From NCBI RefSeq assembly GCF_002105155.1, contig NW_019029000.1, forward strand, positions 608,591-672,590: DNA of 64,000 nt. The letters run 5' to 3'. The notes under the pieces were generated by a model. The model was given only the letters and a program-made list of their open reading frames with translations, was not told the DNA's origin and searched no databases. Below are positions 9,835-18,595 of the stretch, piece by piece. The translations under genes were made by a program, and so were the position numbers. How positions within the stretch are numbered: the stretch's first letter is position 1; every line of letters begins with the position of its first letter. This stretch comes from Lobosporangium transversale. Its lineage: Eukaryota > Mortierellomycota > Mortierellomycetes > Mortierellales > Mortierellaceae.

Positions 9835-10029
9835 TGCAAAAGTCAAGGTAGTGTTCTAGGGGGATCTAAGGGTGCAATAAAGGTATCTTTATTCAGGGGG
9901 AACTATGCTACAGAACTAGATAGAAAAGTAGACCTATTTATACTAGTTAATATCCTGTTGCAAGGAATGCTCTAGAAATATGGGCGAAATACTATGTTGC
10001 ACAAAATTATTATAGTGATTTCGCTTGCA
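9835..10029 (-). repeat. Gypsy-1 5' LTR (195 bp)
   Basis: Same sequence as the 3' LTR by eye; flanked outside by the target duplication GTTTA (10030-10034). Carries the TATAAATAG promoter-like motif on the minus strand. Confidence 0.95.
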
Positions 10030-10509
10030 GTTTAGGAATATTGTCCATGACGTCCCTCCTGATCCTTATTGCCGATGAAATAGAGATACCAAGTTGCCTT
10101 GCCACTTCGCTTGTAGACTTCCCTTGTCGAAGTAAGGCCTGAGCATTTTGTACCTTTTCCATAGAAAGCGTCCTCATAATAAATACTAAACGATGTGGAA
10201 TGTTAATTGTAAGTAGAGGTGTATGAAGATATAGCTGAAGGTAATCTTGGTAGAAAAAAGAGAAGTGAAAAAGTTTTTTTTGCAATCAACATTGAAATTC
10301 AGCAGAAGTCATTCAATAGGCAGGTCAAATTGAAATTGGTTTTATTTCACAATGAAGTCATAATTAGGAATGAGACATGAAAGTAATCATGAGGTGTGGG
10401 GAACAAATGCACTACCCCAAATATACTAGCCACATGCTAGATGAGAATGAAGAAAAGGAATGAGAATGTTAAAAATTCAAAATCATTGAATGACTTTTGA
10501 TGACCACTG

Positions 10510-11729
10510 TATTATCCAAGTTGAATTCCCTGACGTCTTTCCTGACTCACTTCCTGCAGGTCTTCCGCCAGATCGCGGTGACTCTATGAAGATTGAAACA
10601 GACCCCAACGCAGATCCACCTGTTCGCCCTGTGATCCGTCTCTCCATCGCTGAACTCGACGAGCTGCGTAAACAGTTGGATGAGCTCTTAGCTAAAGGAT
10701 TTATTAAGCCTAGCACATCACCTTATGGCGCTCCCGTCCTTTTCGTCAAAAAGAAAGATGGGTCACTTCGTATGTGTGTCGATTACCGTGGTTTGAACAG
10801 AATCACACGAAAGAACCGTCATCCACTTCCGCGCATCGACGAGCTTATCGACCGCTTTCGGAATGCTAAATATTTCTCGAAACTAGACTTGATGTCAGGT
10901 TACCATCAACAACGGATTTTTGATGCACACACTCATAAGACAGCATTTCGTTGCAGATTTGGCCACTATGAATTTAATGTTGTTCCATTTGGTCTTACTA
11001 ATGCCCCTGCTTCGTTCTCCACCATGATGTCACAAGCTTTGAGTCCATTGTTGAATAAATGTGTAGTACTTTACCTGGATGACATCCTGATTTACTCCAA
11101 GAATAAGAATGAACACCTGGCCCATCTTCGCAGCGTACTCTCCCTCCTCCGGAAGAACCGTCTCTATGCTAAACTTAGCAAGTGCTCCTTTATGCAAGAA
11201 GAAACTGAATTCCTAGGGCATGTTGTTTGTAAAGACGGCATCAAGACAAGCGCGGGTCATGTCAAGGCTATCAAAGAATGGCCTCGACCCACCAAACAAA
11301 GGGATATCCAACAGTTCATTGGCCTTGCTCAGTTCTATCAGCCGTACATCCATGACTTCACTACTATTGCCCTACCCTTGACAGCTCTCTTGAGTGACGG
11401 TGCTGCGTTCTCTTGGGATGAGGAAAAAGAGCGCGCATTCGCTGCCTTGAAGAGCGCCATCACCAAGGCCCCGGTACTTAGGATATTCGACCCTGACCTG
11501 CCCACAACAGTAGAAACAGACGCCTCAGGATTCGCCATAGGAGCTGTGTTGTTTCAAACAGATGAACACGGTGAGTCCCGGCCCGTAGGGTTTACATCCA
11601 AGAAACTTAGCCCTGCCGAGAAGAACTACCCAACACACGAACAGGAGCTGCTAGCTGTCGTACATGCACTCAAAACATGGCGCTACTACCTCGATGGCAC
11701 ACATTTCGTCCTATACACCGATCATGCTA
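10510..11729 (+). pseudogene. Gypsy-2 pol, RT and RNase H segment (inverted)
   Basis: Plus-strand frame of about 406 codons, starting at I-I-Q-V-E-F-P-D just after the TA of Tc1A copy 1 and ending at Y-T-D-H-A at the TA of Tc1A copy 2. It has the full RT (V-D-Y-R-G-L, P-F-G-L-T-N-A-P, Y-L-D-D-I) and RNase H up to T-D-A-S-G-F and the Y-T-D-H motif. About 80% like Gypsy-1 at protein level by eye. It is open throughout but lies opposite in orientation to the protease and integrase pieces of the same element. Confidence 0.93.
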
Positions 11730-13332
11730 CAGTGGTCATCAAAAGTCATTCAATGATTTTGAATTTTTAACATTCTCATTCCTTTTCTTCATTCTCATCT
11801 AGCATGTGGCTAGTATATTTGGGGTAGTGCATTTGTTCCCCACACCTCATGATTACTTTCATGTCTCATTCCTAATTATGACTTCATTGTGAAATAAAAC
11901 CAATTTCAATTTGACCTGCCTATTGAATGACTTCTGCTGAATTTCAATGTTGATTGCAAAAAAAACTTTTTCACTTCTCTTTTTTCTACCAAGATTACCT
12001 TCAGCTATATCTTCATACACCTCTACTTACAATTAACATTCCACATCGTTTAGTATTTATTATGAGGACGCTTTCTATGGAAAAGGTACAAAATGCTCAG
12101 GCCTTACTTCGACAAGGGAAGTCTACAAGCGAAGTGGCAAGGCAACTTGGTATCTCTATTTCATCGGCAATAAGGATCAGGAGGGACGTCATGGACAATA
12201 TTCCTAAACCCAGAATGGGCAGACCCTCATTGGTTTCCCCTGCTACCAAGAGGGTTATTGCACGCGAGGTTGATACGGGGAAACTTAGATCCATTCTGGC
12301 AGTTCAAGAATACATCAGATCGAGCCATGGAGTGCATGTCAGTGTAGAGACTGCCCGACGCTATGTAAAATCAGAGGGTTTGAAAAACTATGGCCGCCCA
12401 TTCAAGCCTAGGCTGACAAAAATGCAGATTGCGAAAAGGAAGAATTTTGCCCTCAACCACCTTGACTGGACTGTTGATGACTGGAAGCGAGTGATGTTCT
12501 CGGACGAAAAGCTTTTTGAAAGGCTAGGGTCCTTAGGAGGAAGAACACAATATAGGCGACCCGGCCACAGGACTTTAGAAGATCGAGATGTTAGAGAGAG
12601 ATCAAGGGGAGCACATAACAAACTTATGTGGTGGGGCTGTATCACTTATCATGGTGTAGGCGATGGTTGCAGGATCCCTGTCACAGTTGATTCCTCTTTA
12701 TATGTTGATGTTCTACAAGATTATGTCCTCGGCTCATGGAAGTGGTATGGCCAGGACCCTGAAAAGTTAATTTTTCAGCAGGACAATGCAAGTGCTCATA
12801 CGAATAGGATGGTTAAAGAGTTCTTAATTAAGTCACACATTACCACTTTGGAGTGGCCTCCAAATTCTCCTGACCTCAGCCCTATCGAAAATGTATGGGC
12901 CTACATGGATCAGCGGCTCAAGGGATATGAGAAGGTACCAAAGGATCGGATGAACTATGGGAAAGACTACAGGATATCTGGACATCTATTCTACCTGACT
13001 TCCTTGATGAGCTATATGAAAGTATGCCACGAAGGGTAGAGGAGCTACATCGCATGAAAGGATCTCGTACACATTGCTGAAGAACAGAAAAAAAAAACAA
13101 ATAAAGCAAAGCTGCTGATTTTCTTCAAATGTCATTCAATGAGATGCCAATAATTGGCATTCATCTAAATTTTCAATTAGCAACAGGAGCTCATTGACAT
13201 TGTAGTAGGAGTGACGTTGTCGATGGTCAAACTCGCTACGTAAGTTTCATTAGCGACAAGCAAGATCAAATTGGAGAAAGGAATGAGAATGTCGAAATTC
13301 CTAATTCATTGAATGACTTTTGATGGCCACTG
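11730..13332 (+). mobile_element. Tc1A copy 2 (complete ends)
   Basis: 1603-bp Tc1-like element with terminal repeats CAGTGGTCATCAAAAGTCAT at the left and the matching inverted end at the right (one base differs, GGCC for GACC), flanked by TA at 11728-11729 and 13333-13334. Each end has the motif AAGTCATTCAAT near the terminus and again, inverted, about 180 bp inside (11922-11933; about 13131-13143 on the right). Opposite in orientation to copy 1. Confidence 0.94.
12062..13080 (+). pseudogene. Tc1A copy 2 transposase, frameshifted at C-terminus
   Basis: Start at the ATG of M-R-T-L-S-M-E-K, giving an N-terminal HTH (S-E-V-A-R-Q-L-G-I-S), an R-M-G-R-P AT-hook-like motif, a second HTH, and a DD34E catalytic core (S-D-E-K, Q-Q-D-N-A-S, P-I-E-N). 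Compared with copy 3, one base is missing near 12947 (GGATCGG for GGATCTGG). The frame shifts and stops at 13039 instead of the ancestral stop at 13080. Copies 1 and 2 share this deletion, so they descend from one defective copy. All catalytic residues lie before the shift, so activity is not excluded. Confidence 0.92.
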
Positions 13333-13856
13333 TAGAAGCAATATCAGGGTGCATGTTGGTGGCGGTGTTTGGTGAGGATTGAGGGAGTTTAACTGTGGCA
13401 AGATAAATCTCACTGCCCGGCTGTGCTGCGACAGTTTGGAAATGCATGTGGCTCATAAGTAATCCACGAGACTTAGCTGTAATAGAGTTAGCTTGGAATC
13501 CTCTACATGACCAGCGCACGGTATTGCCATGTGAAGTAAAGTGAAGATCATTGGTGCGCCAGTCAATGTAAGGGTTGATAGCGGTGAGCCAGGGCTTGCC
13601 AAGAATAAGGTCGTAGTGCTTGAGTGGATAGACGAGTGGATTAAGGGTGTCGGAGTAAGTGTCACGCTCAAGAGTGATGGAAGCAGTGTGTTGGGAGATG
13701 GAGCGGTCGCCGTTAGGAAGAATGATTGGAATGGGTGAACAGGACTGTAGAGGAATGGAGTGCTGCTTTTGGAATGAGGAGCCAATGACATAGCCCTCGG
13801 CACCGCCATCAATTAAGATTCTGGCGGGGCGACCATTGACAGCACCAAGGAATGTA
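13333..13856 (-). pseudogene. Gypsy-2 pol, protease segment
   Basis: Minus-strand frame beginning at F-L-G-A-V-N-G-R-P-A next to the TA of Tc1C and ending at M-H-P-D-I-A-S next to the TA of Tc1A copy 2. It matches Gypsy-1 pol residues about 115-285, including the protease active site I-D-G-G-A-E-G and the Y-D-L-I-L-G-K-P-W-L strand. As in Gypsy-1, the residue after the catalytic Asp is Gly rather than Ser/Thr. Confidence 0.9.
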
Positions 13857-14948
13857 CAGTGGCTTCCAATATTGTCCAAGTGTTTCATTCTTCCAAAGGA
13901 AAACTATAAGTGTTCAACAGTGAGCAGCGCTTGTGCCCTTGGATCCTAGATGGGAGCAACCTGGAAGACATACTTTATTTACTCAAAACCTATTAGCGCT
14001 CCTGCTTGTTTCTGATAGCTTTTCACTACTTTGAAATTTTCCTCTCATTTGGACAATTTTTTAACCAGCGGTTTTTTTCACCTATCAAAATCTTGTATTG
14101 CCCCCTTTCGCCCTTATGACTGCTAACATCCGCTCAGGCATACTTCTTATCAGATTGCGGCAGACCTCCTTCGGTGTCTCCTCTCCCCATATCTGGCTCA
14201 CTCTTTCCCAGAGTTCCAGCATGCCTTCTGGAATGGTCCCATGTTCGCGAATTTTTTTTTTTAGATGATCCCACAAATGCTCAATAGGGTTTAGGTCTGG
14301 TGAATTGGTAGGCCATGTCAGTATTCTACCTGACGCTCTTGTCAATCCAATAGAGGCAAGGTAGGTTGTGACTCTCTTAGCCGGATGCTTAGAATCATTG
14401 TCTTGTTGGAAGATAAATTGCTCTGGGTCAATGTTGTACCAATCCACAGTATTCAATAGCTCGTCCTGGAGGATACGAATATACAGCTCGGAGTCCAGCG
14501 TGGAGTCGATCTTGGCCAAGTAGCCTGGCCCATCCCACGTCATGCAGCCCCAAACCATGATCGAACCACCACCATGTTTGACTGTGGGCGAAACTAACTT
14601 TGGGTCAATATCGGCCGCCTTCACCTTTGGTTCCTTATTTGTTTCCACCCAAACATAGCGCATGCCATCAGAAGATATCCTACAAATTTTGGACTCATCG
14701 GACCAAATTACTCGCTTCCAATCAGCTTCGGTCCAGTCTTTGTGCTGGAGAGCAAAGTCCAGACGAGCTTTCTTTTGACGTTTTGTTAGCCTAGGCTTCT
14801 TGACGGCTTTTTTAGCTTCCAGGCCTATATCTCTCAGCGCCCGACGCACCGTAATAGCTGACACCGGATCTTCGTTCTCAACGTTATAGAGTCTGGTAGC
14901 ATCGACAGCTGATGAGATTATACCACGGTGAAGCAACAATCGAATATA
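13857..14948 (-). mobile_element. Tc1C, truncated by Tc1D
   Basis: Left end CAGTGGCTTCCAATATTGTC with TA at 13855-13856. The motif ATTGTCCAA near the terminus (13871-13879) recurs inverted at 14049-14057. The element is broken at 14948 by Tc1D copy 1; I did not find the missing half beyond Tc1D copy 1 or 2, so it was deleted or moved. Confidence 0.85.
14085..14948 (-). pseudogene. Tc1C transposase, N-terminus lost
   Basis: About 288 codons of a DDE transposase on the minus strand: part of the second HTH (V-S-A-I-T-V-R-R-A-L), then S-D-E-S, Q-Q-D-N-D-S-K-H and P-I-E-H. I count 39 residues between the second Asp and the Glu (DD39E), longer than in Tc1A and Tc1D. No internal stop. The N-terminal DNA-binding part is missing; the apparent start in the current frame lies in the Tc1D terminal repeat and is not native. 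Confidence 0.88.
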
Positions 14949-16551
14949 TGGTGCGTGCCAAAACTGATGCAATAATTTGCATTTTTTAACATTCATTCCT
15001 CATTCTCCTTTTCCTTTCTAATGATCTTCCCTACCATCACCGCTTCTCATTCTCATTTGTCTCACCTTCGTAGACTGTCATCGCTGTTCTCATCAATGAC
15101 GCAATTAGCGAATAATCGCCATTTGTATAGTCATGTCTCATTGCATCAGTTTTGGTAAAAAGTACATGTCAGGTTTGTCCATCCCTTACTTCTTTCTTAT
15201 TCTTTATTCTTTCTTTATAGCACCATCACCACTGATACACCAAGCGACACTCTACATATCTGCCATATCTTTATCATAACATGAAATCATTATCCAAATC
15301 AACTATCCAAAATGCAACTGCTCTACTTCATCAGGGAAAGTCTTCCAGAGAAGTGTCAAAGAGTTTAGGGATATCTGTTACCTCAGCTCAAAGGATTAGG
15401 AAAAGAGGCAAAGAATGTATTCCAGTGCTGAGAGGGGGCCGACCCTGCAAAGTCACTAAGAAAACGAAACAGCTTTTATCAAGATTTTTTGACATGGATG
15501 TATTGGAGACCCTAAAAGATGGCCAACAACTTGTTCAATTGAGGGAAGGAGTGCAAGTTAGTAAATCGAGTATCAGGAGGTTACTTATGCAGGATGATAT
15601 GGGGGCATATGAAAAATAGAAGCAGCCTGATCTGACGAAGAAGCAAATCTATGTTCGATATAATTTTGCAAAGGATCACTTGGACTGGACTCTAGAAGAC
15701 TGGAAGAACGTCATGTTCTCAGATGAGACCATCTTTAGCAGAGTTGGGTCCTGCGGAAGAAAGTACTACTACAAGCATCGATGGGATAAAGCTCTACGAG
15801 CACATCATATCAAAAAGACAAGGCAAGGCGGTGGAGGCAAAATGATGTTCTGGGGTTGTATAACTTACTACGGACCAGGCGATGGCTGCTGGCTCCAAGA
15901 GAAGGTGGATTCGGTAACATACGTCGACGTTCTCAAGGATTATATCTTTAAGTCCAGGGATTACTACTTGATGGATAAGGACAAATTTATATTTCAGCAG
16001 GACAATGCTAGGATTCATACCGGAAGAATAGCAATGACCTATATCCAAAAGTCTAAGATACCTCTCATGGAATGGCCAGCAAACTCTCCTGACATCAACC
16101 CAATAGAAAACATATGGGCATACATGAAGGTGCAGTTGGATCATTATCCAGACAAGGCAAAGAATATGGAGGATCTCTGGGAGAGAGTCCAAGACGTATG
16201 GACACATATCCCTCCTGAATTCTTACACAAACTATACTGCGGTATGCCGAAGAGGATGAGGGAGTTATATAAGGCTAAAGGAGGGAACATCGTTAGGGGA
16301 AAGGAGAAGTAACAGGAATAAATAAAAACAAGAAGTTGTTAATTGCCATAATAGAGGCAATGAGATGCTGAAAGCAAATTGCAATTAAATGCTAATTAGG
16401 CCACTGATGGCGATGACGATGAGACTCCATGGAGGTGAGACAAATGAGAATGAGAAACGGTGGTGGCAGGGAAGATCATAAAGAGGAAGAAGGAGAATGA
16501 GGAATGAATGTTGAAAAATGCAATTTATTGCATCAGTTTTGGCACGCACTA
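14949..16551 (+). mobile_element. Tc1D copy 1 (complete)
   Basis: 1603-bp Tc1-like element, ends TGGTGCGTGCCAAAACTG at the left and the inverse with one change (TAGTGCGTGCC) at the right; TA at 14947-14948 and 16552-16553. Inserted in the Tc1C transposase gene. The motif CCAAAACTGATGCAAT at 14958-14973 recurs inverted at 15140-15155. Confidence 0.88.
15281..16312 (+). pseudogene. Tc1D copy 1 transposase with one in-frame TAG
   Basis: ATG at 15281 opens an HTH domain (S-R-E-V-S-K-S-L-G-I-S-V-T-S-A-Q-R-I-R). The frame is stopped by TAG at 15617-15619 and continues in the same frame through K-Q-P-D-L-T-K-K-Q to the catalytic core S-D-E-T, Q-Q-D-N-A-R-I-H and P-I-E-N (DD34E), ending at 16312. 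An ATG at 15680 could start the catalytic half alone. Copy 2 has the same TAG. Only one base separates this from a full 343-residue transposase, so readthrough or a family-wide nonsense mutation are both possible. Confidence 0.88.
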
Positions 16552-16637
16552 TAATAATTAAGAGAGACAAAAGATGATTTTATTATAATTATTAAAACAA
16601 GCCTTTTTGTAGGCTTAAGGCTATATACTGTCACAGC
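16552..16637. other. Short unassigned spacer between Tc1D copies
   Basis: 86 bp of A/T-rich sequence between the right TA of Tc1D copy 1 and the broken end of copy 2. It is neither Tc1D nor recognisably Tc1C. CAGCAT at its right edge matches the corresponding Tc1D sequence, so the break may have used short homology. Confidence 0.4.
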
Positions 16638-18055
16638 ATATCATTGCCTCTATTATGGCAATTAACAACTTCTTGTTTTTATTTATTCCTGTTACTTCTC
16701 CTTTCCCCTAACGATGTTCCCTCCTTTAGCCTTATATAACTCCCTCATCCTCTTCGGCATACCGCAGTATAGTTTGTGTAAGAATTCAGGAGGGATATGT
16801 GTCCATACGTCTTGGACTCTCTCCCAGAGATCCTCCATATTCTTTGCCTTGTCTGGATAATGATCCAACTGCACCTTCATGTATGCCCATATGTTTTCTA
16901 TTGGGTTGATGTCAGGAGAGTTTGCTGGCCATTCCATGAGAGGTATCTTAGACTTTTGGATATAGGTCATTGCTATTCTTCCGGTATGAATCCTAGCATT
17001 GTCCTGCTGAAATATAAATTTGTCCTTATCCATCAAGTAGTAATCCCTGGACTTAAAGATATAATCCTTGAGAACGTCGACGTATGTTACCGAATCCACC
17101 TTCTCTTGGAGCCAGCAGCCATCGCCTGGTCCGTAGTAAGTTATACAACCCCAGAACATCATTTTGCCTCCACCGCCTTGCCTTGTCTTTTTGATATGAT
17201 GTGCTCGTAGAGCTTTATCCCATCGATGCTTGTAGTAGTACTTTCTTCCGCAGGACCCAACTCTGCTAAAGATGGTCTCATCTGAGAACATGACGTTCTT
17301 CCAGTCTTCTAGAGTCCAGTCCAAGTGATCCTTTGCAAAATTATATCGAACATAGATTTGCTTCTTCGTCAGATCAGGCTGCTTCTATTTTTCATATGCC
17401 CCCATATCATCCTGCATAAGTAACCTCCTGATACTCGATTTACTAACTTGCACTCCTTCCCTCAATTGAACAAGTTGTTGGCCATCTTTTAGGGTCTCCA
17501 ATACATCCATGTCAAAAAATCTTGATAAAAGCTGTTTCGTTTTCTTAGTGACTTTGCAGGGTCGGCCCCCTCTCAGCACTGGAATACATTCTTTGCCTCT
17601 TTTCCTAATCCTTTGAGCTGAGGTAACAGATATCCCTAAACTCTTTGACACTTCTCTGGAAGACTTTCCCTGATGAAGTAGAGCAGTTGCATTTTGGATA
17701 GTTGATTTGGATAATGATTTCATGTTATGATAAAGATATGGCAGATATGTAGAGTGTCGCTTGGTGTATCAGTGGTGATGGTGCTATAAAGAAAGAATAA
17801 AGAATAAGAAAGAAGTAAGGGATGGACAAACCTGACATGTACTTTTTACCAAAACTGATGCAATGAGACATGACTATACAAATGGCGATTATTCGCTAAT
17901 TGCGTCATTGATGAGAACAGCGATGACAGTCTACGAAGGTGAGACAAATGAGAATGAGAAGCGGTGATGGTAGGGAAGATCATTAGAAAGGAAAAGGAGA
18001 ATGAGGAATGAATGTTAAAAAATGCAAATTATTGCATCAGTTTTGGCACGCACCA
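16638..18055 (-). mobile_element. Tc1D copy 2, 3' end missing
   Basis: Inverted relative to copy 1; together they form an inverted repeat with arms of about 1.4 kb and a 270-bp centre. Its outer end (GGCACGCACCA) is intact and followed by TA at 18056-18057. The inner end is cut at about 16638, so about 185 bp of the 3' end is lost. Confidence 0.87.
16692..17723 (-). pseudogene. Tc1D copy 2 transposase with the same in-frame TAG
   Basis: Protein blocks 17723-17385 and 17324-16692 are identical to those of copy 1, including the TAG stop between them. Shared identity plus a shared stop means that both derive from the same recent source copy. Confidence 0.88.
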
Positions 18056-18109
18056 TATGTGGGCTGGACGGCTGCAATTAAACGAAATATGCAGCAGCGG
18101 TTATGACGG

Positions 18110-18595
18110 GCCCTCAATAAGTATGTGTGTAGGACCGATTTAAAAGCGCTATCGCCTTTGTCTAAAGGGTAAGTGGATAATGATGGCTTCATTCATAAAG
18201 AATGAACCATTGTAAAAATTTCTCAAGGAACGGGTATAATGCTTTTTTTAAAAAAGACAAAATTTCATCCACTTGATTGGTATTCGATTTAATTCTTCAG
18301 ATTCGTACCGGCTGATCCTCCTGAATATGCAGCTTCGGTGTCGATTTTTATGACACACTGTCTTACATGTTTTACGCATTTATATGGATCCTTGACGACC
18401 GTATTTCTGGTGGTAAGAAAGTTCTGAACTTTAAAGTCGTCATATACGTCTCCTGGCACCACAAAATAGAGGAAAATATCATCACTTCCCTTCGACTTTG
18501 ATTGGTCTCCCTTCGACTTTGAGCGGTCTCCCTTCGACTTTGATCGGTCCCCCTTCGACTTTGATTGGTCTCCCTTCAAGCAGGGTCCAGTAATA
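18110..18595 (-). pseudogene. Truncated Crinkler gene, 3' end only
   Basis: The minus-strand frame ends at 18289. It encodes the last about 100 residues of the CRN proteins described below, from T-G-P-C through the S-K-S-K-G-D heptad repeats and the F-L-Y-F-V-V-P-G-D segment to the native stop, identical to CRN-A by eye. Upstream it is cut at the TA (18594-18595) of Tc1B copy 2. Downstream, 18110-18175 does not match CRN-A/B/C but closely matches the flank of the decayed CRN at 46.4 kb, so this fragment is a recombinant between CRN copies. Confidence 0.88.

Larger units (their letters stand above)
4762..10029 (-). mobile_element. Gypsy-1: complete Ty3/Gypsy chromovirus
   Basis: A full LTR retrotransposon of 5268 bp on the minus strand: 5' LTR 9835-10029, primer-binding site, gag, pol, polypurine tract, 3' LTR 4762-4956. 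Target duplication GTTTA at 4757-4761 and 10030-10034. The two 195-bp LTRs read identically, and gag and pol are both open, so insertion is very recent and the element may be active. It sits in the transposase gene of Tc1A copy 1. A solo LTR of the same family is at 36403-36597. Confidence 0.96.
3927..10177 (-). pseudogene. Tc1A copy 1 transposase, split by Gypsy-1
   Basis: N-terminal part at 10177-10030 (start ATG in the M-R-T-L-S context, helix-turn-helix with S-E-V-A-R-Q-L-G). C-terminal part from 4761 downward: second HTH, then the DDE core with S-D-E-K, Q-Q-D-N and P-I-E-N, 34 residues between the second Asp and the Glu (DD34E). The break lies between the codons for P-K and P-R-M-G, with GTTTA duplicated. 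Independently, a 1-bp deletion relative to copy 3 near the C-terminus shifts the frame, so the last about 45 residues are replaced by an out-of-frame tail ending at 3927. Confidence 0.9.
3634..10509 (-). mobile_element. Tc1A copy 1, interrupted by Gypsy-1
   Basis: Tc1-like element with ends CAGTGGTCATCAAAAGTCAT..., flanked by TA at 3632-3633 and 10510-10511. Removing Gypsy-1 (5268 bp) and one 5-bp target duplication leaves 1603 bp, the same length as Tc1A copies 2 and 3. Transposase reads on the minus strand. Its two TA flanks do not belong together: the left flank is Gypsy-2 RNase H, the right flank is the protease/RT boundary of Gypsy-2. Confidence 0.93.
2149..13856 (-). mobile_element. Gypsy-2 (Ty3/Gypsy), internally inverted and heavily interrupted
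   Basis: Remains of a Gypsy retrotransposon related to Gypsy-1. Pieces in + order: integrase part on minus (2149-3633), Tc1A copy 1, RT/RNase H part on PLUS (10510-11729), Tc1A copy 2, protease part on minus (13333-13856), then Tc1C inserted in the protease. The coding frame is restored exactly if the middle piece is flipped: the codon split at 13333 continues at 10511, and the codon split at 11729 continues at 3631. No LTRs of this element are in the window; its 3' end is cut by the hAT and its 5' end by Tc1C. Confidence 0.9.

Noticed and set aside
16552..16637. Missing half of Tc1C to the right of Tc1D copy 1
   Set aside because: No transposase HTH sequence or CAGTGGCTTCC end is found here or beyond 18056.
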